Origin: Mycoplasmopsis bovigenitalium
GTDB taxonomy: Bacteria; Bacillota_I; Bacilli_A; Mycoplasmatales; Metamycoplasmataceae
Direction: 5' to 3'
Assembly: GCF_900660525.1 (NCBI RefSeq)
Contig: NZ_LR214970.1
Coordinates: 248,001 to 312,000 of the forward strand
DNA: 64,000 nt
The stretch's first letter is position 1, and each line of letters opens with the position of its first letter. Below the pieces are notes generated by a model. The model was not told the DNA's origin, made no database searches, and saw only the letters and a list, made by a program, of their open reading frames with translations. Below, in pieces: positions 1 through 13,784 of this stretch. The position numbers and the translations under genes are program-made.

Positions 1-2610
1 GAATATAATTCATCTTCAAAAGGTTTGCAAAATGATGAAATTATTGCCGAAAACAAAGAGTTGTATGGCTCAAACAAATTGGATAAAAAATCAGCAAACA
101 CACTTTGGCACAAAATTGTTTCGTCATTTTTCAATCCTTTTTCAATAATTTTGATTGTTTTATCAATAATTTCAATGATTACTGACATTATTTTGCCTTT
201 GCATAGTGGCAAAAATGCCGAGCCAGCAACAATGGTTATTATTTTGTCAATGGTCATTATTAGTGGTACATTGCATCTAGTTGAAGAAGTAAGATCTTCA
301 TCTTCATCAGAAAAACTAATAAAAATGATATCCACAACAGCAAGAGTAAAAAGAGGTGGCATATTTTACGAAATACCGCTTGAAGAAATTGTAGTTGGTG
401 ATATTGTTACACTCGCTGCTGGAGATATTATTCCAGCTGATCTAAGAATATTAAGTGCCAAAGACCTTTTTGTTTCTCAGTCATCTTTAACTGGAGAAAG
501 TCATGCAATTGAAAAATTAGCCAATCTTGTACCTAAATATGAATATGAAAATCTAGTTGATTATCATAATTTAGCATTCATGGGTTCAAACGTTATTTCA
601 GGATCGGCAACAGCAATTGTTGTTGCTACTGGTAATCAAACTTATATTGGCCAAGTTGTTCAAAAAATTAATGCCAAACCAATTAAAACTGATTTTGAAA
701 AAGGTGTAAGTTCAATTTCAAAATTGCTTATCAGAATTATGATGATTATTGTGCCAATTGTCTTTTTAATAATAGGTATTAAAGGGCAAATTTCAGGCAA
801 TAATAAATGACTTGAAGCATTTTTATTCGCAATTTCAGTGGTTGTAGGACTAACCCCCGAAATGCTGCCAATGATTATTACATCAACGCTTGCCAAGGGC
901 GCGGTAATAATGTCAAAGAAAAAAACAATAATTAAGTCGTTAAATTCAATTCAAAATTTTGGGGCAATGGATGTTTTTTGTACCGATAAAACAGGAACAC
1001 TAACCCTAGATGAAATTGTTTTAGAGCGCCACATTGATGTATCTGGAAAAGACAATAATAAAGTTTTAAAATACGGTTTTTTAAATTCTTATTTTCAAAC
1101 TGGTTTAAAAAATATTTTGGACTTGTCAATTATTGATAAAACTGATGAATTAAGTGTTGTTGATGAACAATTAAGAAAACTTGATTCAAGTTATGTAAAA
1201 GTTGACGAAATCCCCTTTGATTTCGAAAGAAAACGGATGTCAGTTGTTGTTAAAGACAAAACAAAAATTCAAGTTATTACTAAAGGCGCCGTTGAAGAAA
1301 TGATTTCTGTTTGTAGTCATATTGAAATCGAAGATGATGTTAAGGAACTAGATCAAAAAACTATTGATAAAGTTATAAAACACGTTGACAAGCTTAATGA
1401 CCAAGGTATGCGTGTAATTGCGGTTGCAAGAAAAGATGTTGATGAATCACAAGTTGGTAAATTTGGTGTTGCAGATGAATCAAAAATGATTTTAATTGGT
1501 TATCTTGCCTTTTTAGATCCGCCAAAAGAATCAACTGCATCTGCAATTGAAAACTTGCATAAATTAGGTGTTGAGGTTAAGATACTAACTGGGGATAATG
1601 CTAGAGTAACAAAAGCAATTTGCGCCCAAGTTGGTCTAGATGCTGATAAAGTTATTCTTGGCAAAGATATTGAAAACTTATCAACACCTGATTTAGAAGA
1701 ATTAGTAAATAAATACAATATTTTCGCAAAATTATCACCCGATCAAAAAGCACAAATTATTACTGCCTTGCGTAATAAAGGTCATGTAGTTGGCTATATG
1801 GGTGATGGAATTAATGATGCCCCAGCAATGAAAGCTGCTGATGTGTCAATTTCAGTTGACACAGCAGTAGACATTGCAAAAGAAAGCGCGAATATCATAC
1901 TGCTTGAAAAAGATTTAAATGTATTAGCTACCGGCATAATTGAAGGCCGTAAAACGTATGCTAATATGAATAAATACATTAAAATGACTGTTGCAAGTAA
2001 TTTTGGCAACATAATTAGTATATTGATTGCTTCAATAATGCTGCCATTTGTTCCAATGTTAGCAGTTCAAATATTATTCTTAAATTTAGTTTACGATATT
2101 TCCTGTGGTTCAATTCCATGAGATAATGTTGATAAAGAACTGCTTTTAAAACCTCGAAAATGGAATCCTAAGTCAATTACTCGATTTATGTTGTGATTTG
2201 GTCCTGTTTCATCAATTGTTGATGTTTTAGGGTTCATATTACTGCGCTATGTTTTTATTGCACAGTTGTATCCGAGCTTAAATGTTGATTCAGCTGAATT
2301 TATGACATTATTCCAAACTGGCTGATTTATAATCTCAATGTGAACGCAAAGTTTGATAATTCATTTTATACGAACTGAGAAAATTCCATTTATTCAATCT
2401 CGTCCAGCTCTTCCACTATTATTATTTTCAATATTGGGTTCAATATTAATTACAGTTAGCCCATTTATCCCTTGATTAAATGGCGCAATTAAGGTTCAAC
2501 AATTAAATCCTTGGTTCTACTTAATGCTTTTCGGCTTAATAGTTTTATATGTAACTTTAACACTTATTGTTAAGTCGCTATTTATTCGCAAATATAAAGA
2601 ACTTCTTTAA
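1..2610 (+). CDS. mgtA: Magnesium-importing P-type ATPase (MgtA type), 5' end outside window
   Basis: P-type cation ATPase of the P3B Mg2+ group, an inner-membrane Mg2+ importer. The frame is open from base 1, so the first residues lie outside the window; 869 residues are present against about 900 usual. Visible in order: a first membrane pair, the actuator motif LTGES, the phosphorylation motif DKTGTLT with its Asp at about residue 329 of the fragment, the nucleotide-binding region, the hinge motif GDGINDAP near residue 601, and a C-terminal block of membrane helices. TGA codons at 808 and 2119 are read as Trp; a standard-code caller would split the gene. It ends at TAA 2608 just before a hairpin terminator. 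MgtE at 28.5 kb is a second magnesium route. The family call is solid; Mg2+ specificity is inferred from overall resemblance. Confidence 0.93.
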
Positions 2611-2613
2611 TTT

Positions 2614-2637
2614 AAAACACGCGCAGGCGTGTTTTAA
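2614..2637. terminator. Bidirectional hairpin terminator between convergent genes
   Basis: Perfect 9-bp stem AAAACACGC / GCGTGTTTT with a GCAG loop, flanked by A and T runs, so it can work in both directions. It lies between mgtA on the plus strand and the peptidase gene on the minus strand, overlapping the last codons of the latter. Confidence 0.85.
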
Positions 2638-3440
2638 TATTCCTCAATAAATCAACCATAATATAATTTCTTGACTTTTTCATGTTCTTTAAAATCGCTA
2701 CATAAATTTGTTAGTGTATTTCGAAATACAGGGCCATGACCGCCAATGCGATTTTGCTCCCAAGTTATAAAATGTGCAAATTCATGCTCGATTGTGTGTT
2801 TAATTTTAGCTTCAGGATAAAAAAATAAATATTTTGTATAGTAAATAATATTTTTAAAATCCTCTTTGTTTGTGAATGCTTCTACATCTTGCAAACTATG
2901 TATATATTTGCCATACGCACCATTTAGAGACTTTATCATATATGGTATTTTTCTATTTATTTTTTCTTCAATAGATTCATGTGTGTTTTTAATTATCAAC
3001 TCTAAGTAATTGGTCATTATTTCAATAACTTGTTTATTTTGCGTTTTCAATTTATTTTCAATTGATTTTGGTAAAAAAAATGTAACTTTTTTATTCTCAA
3101 AATCAATCAGCGGTTTAGTTGACTTTTTATTTAGAAACAAAATTTTCGCATCATATTCCGTGCCTAAAATAAACATTTTTTTGTGGGTTCTCAAACTCAA
3201 AAATGGCACGATGCCTCTAACAATATTAATTTGATTTCTAAAAGTACTTGTAATATTTTGCAATAAATTTTCAATACTTTTTTCAGTGCAGTAATTTACT
3301 AATATGACTTTATTTAATTCATATATGACAATATGTAAACAAGTTACATATTTGTAGCACGCGTGAGAATTTCGTTTTTTATATAACAATCTATATTTAT
3401 CGTTGTTATGAGAGTAAAACTTTACGAATTCACTACTCAT
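2634..3440 (-). CDS. YgjP/DUF45-like zinc metallopeptidase
   Basis: 268 residues, start ATG at 3440. The C-terminal part carries HEFAH (about residues 219-223) followed 12 residues later by GGHGPVF, giving a third His. This is the HExxH...H layout of the YgjP/DUF45 (WLM-like, M48-related) metallopeptidases, and the surrounding pattern of a proline and hydrophobic residues before HE fits that family. No signal peptide is seen, so it is probably cytoplasmic. The apparent end at 2652 is a UGA Trp codon; the true stop is TAA at 2634. Its start overlaps the end of the upstream NERD gene by 8 bp, so the two are translationally coupled. The family is recognised by motif only; the substrate is unknown. 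Confidence 0.72.
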
Positions 3441-4170
3441 TTTGTTTTAATCCTTGTTCTCATTTTTTGATTTCTTTTAGGGATTTAACTTTATTAACTT
3501 TAATTATTTCGAGCATATTTTTAATTTTATCTGTATCAATAGAAGGTGAACTTGACAATTGGTTATAAACATCATTTAAAATTGTTTCAAAATTGTCAGT
3601 ATTTACTACAATTGACCACTCTTGTTTTCCTTGCAAATTGTAATTAGCTTGTGTTGGTAAAAATAATAGTGAAAATGTTGGAATTTTAAAGCCACACATT
3701 TTATTAAAATGTTCAATGTGGCGCAAATTTTGGTGTAAAGGGTTAGCAAACTTTGCTTTTTTATTGTCATTAACAACATAAATGAAACGATTATTACTAT
3801 CTCCTTCAATATTGCCTTGGAAATATTTTGATTCAACAATAATAATAAATTTGTCACAATAAAGCAAACCATCTATTTCAAACTGTTGTTCGCCTCCATA
3901 ACTAAATTTTGAACCCTTTATAAATTTGTAATTTGAATTAGCAGCATAATTTTCTAATAATCTATTTACGTTTTCTTCGAATTTAAATCCTAAAGTATCT
4001 TTTCGTCTTTGTCTTAAGGCAAAAAATATTGATAATGATATTATCAAAGTAAATACCAATACCATCAAGATTATCCCTAAAGTAATTCCAAAAATCATAT
4101 TTTTACTGATAGGATAAATTTCTCAATTATTAGATGTTTTATTATTAATATCACTCAATATTTTATTCAT
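3433..4170 (-). CDS. Membrane-anchored NERD-domain protein
   Basis: 245 residues. After about 25 polar residues comes one membrane helix, then a domain with GFKFEENVNRLLE, FEIDGLLY and IIIVESKYFQG. This G..EE....L, EID, V.SK pattern is the nuclease-related domain (NERD, PF08378), which belongs to the restriction-endonuclease-like fold. The ATG at 4168-4170 is chosen because the frame continues upstream of the inner ATG (4098) through a UGA Trp; neither start has a strong ribosome site. UGA near 3460 is also read as Trp and the stop is TAG at 3433. It is the first gene of a two-gene unit with the zinc peptidase and is divergent from the azoreductase gene. NERD proteins are suspected nucleases, but their role is not established. 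Confidence 0.72.
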
Positions 4171-4220
4171 AGTTTAATTATAATTAATTAGATAATTTCT
4201 TAAAAATATATTTTATAGTT

Positions 4221-4251
4221 TATAATAAATTTATATTAATTAGGAGGTAAA
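4221..4251 (+). promoter_or_regulatory. Promoter -10 and ribosome site of the azoreductase gene
   Basis: TATAAT at 4221-4226 is followed by TAGGAGGTAA directly before the ATG at 4252. No clear -35 element is seen, which is common in mycoplasmas. Confidence 0.5.
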
Positions 4252-4854
4252 ATGTCAATCCAAATATTTTCAGTTATAGGAAGCGTCAACAAAGATTCAT
4301 TGTCAGAAAAACTGAACAATGAAGTTGTTAAATTATTAATGAAAAAATTTCCTAATTCAACATTAAATCAATTGAACACGTCAAATTCAGAGTTTCAACA
4401 TACATCGTTAAATGCAAATAATTTTAGTGAATTTTTTACAGAAACCAACTCAGATCATTGAATAGATATTTTAAAGGAAACTAATGTTTTAGTTATCTCA
4501 AGCCCGATGGTTAACTTTAACTATTCTGCAGGTATCAAAAACTTTATAGATTCAGTTGCGGTTGCGAATAAAACATTTTCATATAAATATAGTAAAAAGA
4601 ATGGTTCAATTGGTTTGCTAGATAATTTAAAAGTTATTATTTTAGGAACACAAGGAGCTCCAGAAGGTTGATATCCATTTGGAAATTTCATTGAAAATTT
4701 ACGGGGAATTTTTGACTTTTTTGGCGCTAATCAAATTGAAACATTACTTGTGGCAGGAAATAAAGTTGAACCTAATTCTTCAAAAACTCATGAACAAATA
4801 ATTGACGAAAATCAATCAAAACTAATTGAAATAGTAAATTCAATAAATTATTAA
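4252..4854 (+). CDS. azoR: FMN-dependent NADH-azoreductase (AzoR/AcpD family)
   Basis: 200 residues, a flavodoxin-fold FMN oxidoreductase reducing azo or quinone compounds with NADH in the cytoplasm. The family pattern is clear: SPMVNFNYSAG around residue 85, KNFIDSVA, TFSYKY, GLLDNLKVIILG and GAPEGWYPFG. The start ATG has a very strong Shine-Dalgarno sequence. UGA codons at 4459 and about 4668 encode Trp. It is a single-gene unit between a divergent promoter region and a hairpin terminator. Family members are often called acyl-carrier-protein phosphodiesterase in older annotation, which is wrong for this fold. The physiological substrate is unknown; oxidative or electrophile protection is an inference. 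Confidence 0.88.
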
Positions 4855-4861
4855 TAATTTT

Positions 4862-4890
4862 AAAAAGTGCCCTCATTGGGCGCTTTTTCT
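4862..4890 (+). terminator. Terminator of the azoreductase gene
   Basis: AAAAAGTGCCC / GGGCGCTTTTT stem (one G-T pair) with a short loop, ending in a T run, 8 bp after the stop codon. Confidence 0.85.
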
Positions 4891-4915
4891 ATTAAGTTAT
4901 TTTAGTTTATGAATT

Positions 4916-4944
4916 TTATAAAAAATAAAGGCATTTGCCTTTAT
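4916..4944 (-). terminator. Terminator of the zinc-ribbon protein gene
   Basis: On the minus strand ATAAAGGC, a short loop and GCCTTTAT are followed by a T run (the plus-strand A run at 4921-4925). It lies directly after the TAA at 4947. Confidence 0.7.
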
Positions 4945-4946
4945 CA

Positions 4947-5339
4947 TTATATTTTTCCTGTTGATGCTAAAACGATTCCCGCTGCCGTACCACCAATTCA
5001 AAGAAAAACTAAAATAACACTAATTGCAATACTGATAGATGAAATAATAATGCCTGCAAGCGCAAGAGACTTGCCATTATCATTTCTTTTTTTAGATGAA
5101 GAATATCCTAAACACGAAAGAATAAGACCAATCACTGAAAAACCAATGACTGATAAAACTAACCCAGCAATTGCTAGCCCATTAGAATCGTTACTTACTG
5201 GTTTCTGTTCGCTTTGGTTATTACTGCTCATAATGTTTTGCTCACTAGTTTTTTCTTTTAAAGCTGCATTACAATCAGGACAATTTACAATATTTTCAGT
5301 AAATTTTTTATCGCATGACTCACAAAAATAAAAATTCAT
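4947..5339 (-). CDS. Zinc-ribbon plus two-helix membrane protein (DUF4190-like)
   Basis: 130 residues. The N-terminus has FCESCDKKF then CPDC, i.e. two CxxC pairs 14-16 residues apart, a zinc ribbon. After a polar linker of about 25 residues there are two glycine-rich hydrophobic segments (about 54-77 and 90-113) separated by a basic loop, the DUF4190 pattern. The frame passes UGA (Trp) at 4998 and ends at TAA 4947. Start ATG 5339 is preceded on the minus strand by AGGAGC. It is monocistronic with its own terminator. Function unknown; such proteins are common and uncharacterised in Firmicutes and mollicutes. Confidence 0.72.
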
Positions 5340-5649
5340 TAAAGCTCCTATATATTATTAAAACATTTTTTTGTGTTAAAAATTATACTCTAGTGTTTTG
5401 TGTTGCTGTAAGAGATTTTCATTACTGTTAATTTAATGATAATTCTATAAATTACCAATTTCAATATAAAATTAGTGTCTTTCGAATTTAGTCTTGTAAT
5501 AAATACCTTATTTTATAATGTAAAAATAGTTAATAAATTTATGTTAAATTGGATATTGTTTTTTATCTAGGTGGATTATTTTCTTGCGCCCTTTAAATTT
5601 TTATAATTTATAAATTTTTTTTAGCTGCTTTAAAAAATGTGATATTATG
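5340..5649. other. Gene-free intergenic region
   Basis: About 300 bp of very A+T-rich DNA between two divergent genes. I see only promoter-like TATAAT strings (for example near 5513) and no ORF, tRNA, or convincing hairpin followed by a T run. Confidence 0.6.
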
Positions 5650-5675
5650 TCTATATAGATATAATCTAATTAGAT
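5650..5675 (+). promoter_or_regulatory. Double palindrome overlapping the -10 of the marR operon
   Basis: Two inverted repeats with the same half-site lie side by side: TCTATATAGA at 5650-5659 and ATCTAATTAGAT at 5664-5675. A TATAAT at 5660-5665 sits between and partly inside them, and the marR ATG follows at 5690. The position fits an autorepression operator for the encoded MarR protein. The binding protein is inferred from adjacency. Confidence 0.6.
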
Positions 5676-5689
5676 ATTTTGGAGTGTAA

Positions 5690-6109
5690 ATGAGTCAAAA
5701 TTTAGAATCAGGTATCCGCGAATCGTTGCAAAATTTAGTTACTTCGTTTGATAAAAAAATCAATAAGATTGCATTAGAAAACAAAATAACCTTAAGCCAA
5801 TTTATGGTTCTTGAGGTATTATATTCTCAGGGGGAGATGTGTATATCTCAAGTTAGAGATTTAATTTGCAGTAGTGTTGGCACCATACCCATAATAATTA
5901 ATAATCTAGAGAAAGCTAATCTTATTAAAAGGGTTTGTGTCCCTTGCGACAAGCGAATGTCAAAATTACAACTAACTAACGAGGGTCGAGAGGTTATTAG
6001 CAGATTGCTACCTATAAATAAGTCAATAATTAAAAACTCATTCAAAAATTTATCTGAAGATGAAAAAAAACAATTGTTATATCTATTGAACAAAATTGAA
6101 ATCAATTAA
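5690..6109 (+). CDS. MarR-family transcriptional regulator
   Basis: 139 residues, a winged-helix DNA-binding repressor. The order of elements fits MarR: N-terminal dimerisation helix, LSQFMVLEVLY, a helix-turn-helix with CISQVRDLICSSVGTIPIIINNLEKANLI, a wing with CDKRMSKLQLTNEGRE, and a C-terminal helix. Cysteines in the recognition helix (CSS) and before the wing (VPCDKR) could make it redox- or electrophile-responsive, as in OhrR-type relatives, but that is inference. TTGGAG lies just upstream of the ATG. It is 15 bp upstream of a nitroreductase gene, presumably its regulated target. Confidence 0.88.
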   Translation: MSQNLESGIRESLQNLVTSFDKKINKIALENKITLSQFMVLEVLYSQGEMCISQVRDLICSSVGTIPIIINNLEKANLIKRVCVPCDKRMSKLQLTNEGREVISRLLPINKSIIKNSFKNLSEDEKKQLLYLLNKIEIN

Positions 6110-6124
6110 ATAGGAGAAAAAACT

Positions 6125-6694
6125 ATGAGTATCATTACATCACTATCAATAAGAAGATCATACTATTTAATAAATAAAAAACTTGAGACTTCAAAAGATA
6201 TTATTGTTGAAAAAATCAAAGAATTAACTGAACTAGTTCCAGACGCATTTAATATGAGAAGCTCACGCGTAGTAGTTGCTTTTAATGAAAAACATGAACA
6301 AATTTGAGATGCAATTTACGAGGCATATGGTGGTAAAGTAGCCCGCGATAAAATTGATTCATTTAAGGCTGGAGCTGGAACAATTCTATTTTATTATGAC
6401 AAAAATACTATCGAAAATATGCAAAACGCGTTTAGTTTATATGCAGATAATTTCCCAATTTGAGCAAATCAAACAAACGGTGCATTACAAATATCTATTT
6501 GGTCAATGTTGAGAGAACTTAATATTGGAGCAACACTACAACACTACAACCCGGTTATTGATAAAAAGTTACAAGAATTATTAGGATTACCAGAAAATTT
6601 TGTTTTAGTTGCGCAAATGCCATTTGGCGGAATTGAAAAAGAAGTTGAACCAAAACAAGAAGAACCTATTGTTAATAGAGTTATTGTTGCTTAA
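6125..6694 (+). CDS. Nitroreductase family protein (HBN1/Nlp-like)
   Basis: 189 residues. FMN-dependent oxidoreductase of the nitroreductase superfamily. The N-terminus has SIRRSYYLINKKL, then DAFNMRSSRVVV, FKAGAGTILFYYD, WANQTNGALQISIWSMLRE and IGATLQHYNP, matching the small nitroreductase-like (fatty-acid-repression mutant, HBN1) subgroup. It starts at ATG 6125 after AGGAGAAAA; UGA at 6305 and 6461 are Trp. It is cotranscribed with the MarR gene and followed by a hairpin terminator. The likely role is detoxification of electrophilic nitro or quinone compounds, inferred from family and regulator pairing. Confidence 0.85.
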
Positions 6695-6700
6695 TGTCTA

Positions 6701-6722
6701 AAGCAGGTATACCTGTTTTTTT
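6701..6722 (+). terminator. Terminator of the marR-nitroreductase operon
   Basis: Palindrome CAGGTATACCTG at 6704-6715 with flanking AA and a run of T after it, 9 bp after the stop codon. Confidence 0.65.
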
Positions 6723-6844
6723 ATTAATATTAATTATTATATTAAGTATTTTATTTTATTTATTTTAAAATCATTTAATGTTCTTTGCTGAATTTTTAAC
6801 AATGCAAAAAAATTTCAAAAAAATATTTTTATTTTTAATAAAAG

Positions 6845-6925
6845 TGTTATCATAGTTAAGCAACTTAATTGTAGATGTTGCAATTGTTCTTTGAAAACTA
6901 GATATATAAACATGACGAAGTCAAT
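6845..6925 (+). promoter_or_regulatory. rRNA operon promoter candidate and 16S leader
   Basis: TATCAT at 6848-6853 (preceded by GTGT) behind A/T tracts is the best -10 candidate for the rRNA operon. The leader contains AATTGTTCTTTGAAAACTAG at 6882-6901, the usual mollicute boxA-like antitermination and processing sequence. Bases 6882-6906 are complementary to 8534-8558 behind the 16S gene. Confidence 0.5.
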
Positions 6926-8440
<1,515 letters not shown>

Positions 8441-8747
8441 CTACGGAGTACAAAGCTAATTTAATTAGCATTAACCTTATTTTTCAGACCTACTATTATT
8501 ATTTATCGTCATGGCTTGGTTAGGTCCCAAGTGTATATCTAGTTTTGAGGGAACAATTCTCTCAATTGTTCTTTGAAAACTGAATAGTAAATATTTTAAA
8601 ATATTACAACGACATCAAAAAATGAATAAATTTGGTTTATTCGTATTGATTCATCGAGTAATCATATTAATTATATGATTCATTGAAATGTCTTAAAATA
8701 CACATCATAACAATAGGAAATCTTAATTTAATAAATTAAGGACATAC
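8441..8747 (+). other. 16S-23S internal transcribed spacer
   Basis: About 307 bp without a tRNA gene. It holds the 3' strand of the 16S processing stem (8534-8558), a second boxA-like GTTCTTTGAAAACTGA at 8568, and the 5' strands of the 23S stem (8568-8590 and 8679-8705). Confidence 0.85.
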
Positions 8748-11629
<2,882 letters not shown>

Positions 11630-11631
11630 TA

Positions 11632-11688
11632 ATGTGTATTTAATACATTTCAATGAATTTAAAAATTACTATTCAGTTTTCAGAGAAC
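11632..11688 (+). other. 3' strand of the 23S processing stalk
   Basis: Bases 11632-11657 are complementary to 8679-8705 with one bulge and few mismatches, and 11666-11688 to 8568-8590 with one mismatch. The two pairings bring together the ends of the 23S precursor, as expected for an RNase III processing stem. Confidence 0.8.
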
Positions 11689-11691
11689 ACG

Positions 11692-11711
11692 CTGCTTAGG
11701 CAGTTTTTTTA
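11692..11711 (+). terminator. rRNA operon terminator
   Basis: Short hairpin CTGC-TTAG-GCAG followed by seven or more T, just behind the 23S processing stem. With no 5S gene in between, this ends the operon. Confidence 0.7.
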
Positions 11712-11772
11712 TTGCTTTTTTTGCAAGCAAAACTATAGAAAATTTAGATAATTTTTCTTTTATTAGTTTGTT

Positions 11773-11820
11773 AAAGTTATAAAATAACTTTGTATTTAAA
11801 ATATAATTAATTAGGAGTTT
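11773..11820 (+). promoter_or_regulatory. Promoter of the ATP synthase operon
   Basis: TATAAT at 11802-11807 and TTAGGAG just before the ATG at 11821. An inverted repeat AAAGTTAT / ATAACTTT (11773-11791) occupies the -35 area and could be an operator or simply A/T-rich symmetry. Confidence 0.5.
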
Positions 11821-12237
11821 ATGAAGCAAAAATTTATTGCCAAAATAATAAAAATTCACTGAATAATTTTTTCTATATTTAGTGTTGCATTTTTAGTGGC
11901 AATTATTCATAGCTCTTCATTGATTTTTGGATACGTAATTGGAGCAAATATATCATTTTTGCTATTTTTATTTAAAGTAACTGTTTTTTATAAAATTATG
12001 TCTACTAAATTTAAGGGCTATGTTGTTGCCTTTACTGGATTAATATTTACACTTGCATTCGTTGGTTTACCATTAGGTGCCATTTTGTGAATTAATAAGT
12101 ATTTCAATGGATATAATCAAATTATGTTCAGTCCAATTAATGTTTTTTGTTACATTTTTGGTTTAGTAAACATCCCTATATCGATATTTATCGTAGCTTT
12201 AATAAAAGAAAAAAAGGAGGTATATGCAAAAAATTAA
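11821..12237 (+). CDS. AtpI-like membrane protein at head of the ATP synthase operon
   Basis: 138 residues with about four hydrophobic segments (roughly 12-35, 38-58, 64-88 and 107-130). No catalytic motif. The position directly ahead of atpB, with the ends overlapping by 14 bp, is that of AtpI, a proposed c-ring assembly factor; mollicutes carry a divergent protein in this slot (M. genitalium MG406). Start ATG follows TTAGGAG; UGA near 11860 and 12088 are Trp. The function is inferred from position and topology; sequence similarity to AtpI is too low for me to see. Confidence 0.62.
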
Positions 12238-12973
12238 AGATGGATTTTGGACTTGAAATCAGCCACAATTATTATCTTTATTTGTCACTATTCTAATTAT
12301 TTTTATAATTTCACTTGTTGTTTTTATAAAAATCAAAAGAGAATCTAAACCAGATAAAGCACCTAGTAAAACAATTTTAGTAGCTGAATCTTATGTTCAA
12401 TTAATTGATAATAATTACGATGATGTATCAGGAGGAAAACTTCCTTCAGCTCGTTTTTATATCTTTTCTGTTACAACATTTTTACTTGTTGGGAATATGC
12501 TTGGTTTAATAGGAATCGACCCTATCGCATCATCATATTCGATAACTCTAACGCTTGGAGCAATTACCTTTTTTGGTATTTATGTCATTGGAATATGATT
12601 CCAAAAATGATACTTTTTTCTACGATATGTTAAAAACCCAACCGAATTTCTTGGTCAATTTTCACCATTAATTTCACTTGGGTTAAGGATGTTTGGTAAC
12701 ATAGTTGGTGGCGCAGTTATTATGGCCTCAACTTATTATGCTGGCGGTTGATTATGAGGATTAATTTTCCCAGGTCCACAACTTTACTTTTTCTCGGTTA
12801 TTTTAACACCTTGAATGCATTTATTTTTTGATGTATTTGGAGCAGTTGTACAAGCCTTAATTTTTACAGTATTAACAACAATTTATTGAACAAATGAAGT
12901 GGATAATAATTTGCCAAAAAAACACAATAAATCAAAAAGAAAAGTAATATCTTTAAATAAAGGTATTTATTAG
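12224..12973 (+). CDS. atpB: ATP synthase Fo subunit a
   Basis: 249 residues, the membrane stator subunit that forms the ion half-channels with the c-ring. Features: hydrophobic N-terminal helix, TFLLVGNMLGLIGI, FFLRYVKNPTEFLGQFSPLISLGLR containing the essential Arg (SLGLRMFGN), GGAVIM, and a C-terminal helix WMHLFFDVFGAVVQALIF. The Arg in LGLRMFGN corresponds to E. coli R210. GGAGGTAT precedes the ATG, which lies inside the end of the preceding gene. Several UGA Trp codons. Ends at TAG 12971, 8 bp before atpE. Confidence 0.95.
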
Positions 12974-12981
12974 GAGGAATT

Positions 12982-13215
12982 ATGAATAAAGAAGGATTAA
13001 TAGCATTAGCTGCGGGAATTTGTATGCTTGGTGTAATTGGAACTGGTTTAGGTCAAGGTCTAGCATCAGGTCGTGCCGCTGAAGCGGTAGGTCGTAACCC
13101 AGAAGCTGCATCAAAAATTAGAACAATAATGATTATTGGTATGGCCTTGGCTGAAACAGCTGCAATTTACTGTTTTCTTATTTCTATTCTATTATTGTTT
13201 GTTTTTGGTAAATAA
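12982..13215 (+). CDS. atpE: ATP synthase Fo subunit c
   Basis: 77 residues, two-helix hairpin proteolipid of the rotor ring. Helix 1 has GTGLGQGLASGRA, the polar loop RNPEAASKIR, and helix 2 GMALAETAAIY with the ion-carrying Glu58. Gln25, Glu58, Thr59 and Tyr63 line up with the Na+ ligands Q32, E65, S66 and Y70 of the Ilyobacter-type ring, while the T67 equivalent is Ala60. TAGGAGGAATT precedes the start. Its TAA overlaps the atpF ATG by one base. Confidence 0.96.
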   Translation: MNKEGLIALAAGICMLGVIGTGLGQGLASGRAAEAVGRNPEAASKIRTIMIIGMALAETAAIYCFLISILLLFVFGK

Positions 13216-13784
13216 TGCATAAAACCGTGTTTTCAATATTAGCAGAAGGTTCTTATCCAGTTGTTGAACCTTCAGAAGGTTTTAAAGAACAGTTTAATAA
13301 ACTTTGACCTTCGTGACCAATGATGCTTGCAACATTGGTTTCGTTAATAATAATTATGATTATTTTGTATTTTTTAATGTACAAACCTGTTAAAAAATCT
13401 CTTGCTGCGCGTCAAAAATTTATTCAAGACAACATTGACAAAGCAAAGGAAAACAATGCAAGTTCAGAGTTAGTTTTAGCTCAAGTAAATCAACGTTTAA
13501 AACAAGCTCACATTGAAGTTGATTCTCTAATTAATGACGCAAAACGTAGGGGTGATAAAGTCATTGAAAAATACACAGACAAAGCCAAAGCTGAAGCAAA
13601 TAGAATTATTTCTGAAGCTAAAATTGATATTGAAATACAGAAACAAAAGTTTCTAAAAGAAAGCAAAAAACACATTGCATCGGCCGCTACAACATTGAGT
13701 GAAAAAATCTTAAAACAACACGTTGATTCAGAAATTCACAATCAAATTATTGATGATTTTTTAACTAAAAATGAGGATGAATAA
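13215..13784 (+). CDS. atpF: ATP synthase Fo subunit b
   Basis: 189 residues, peripheral stalk subunit. A short extracellular N-terminus (about 35 residues with two UGA Trp codons) precedes a single membrane helix at about 37-56, then MYKPVKKSLAARQKFI and a long charged coiled coil to the C-terminus. The start ATG at 13215 overlaps the atpE stop (TAATG); the shorter start at 13320 would remove the N-terminus and begins inside the membrane helix, so it is rejected. It ends with another TAATG overlap into atpH. Confidence 0.94.

Noticed and set aside
4909..5331. 140-codon plus-strand ORF opposite the zinc-ribbon membrane protein
   Set aside because: It is antisense to a gene with clear CxxC pairs and membrane helices, has no ribosome site and odd composition.
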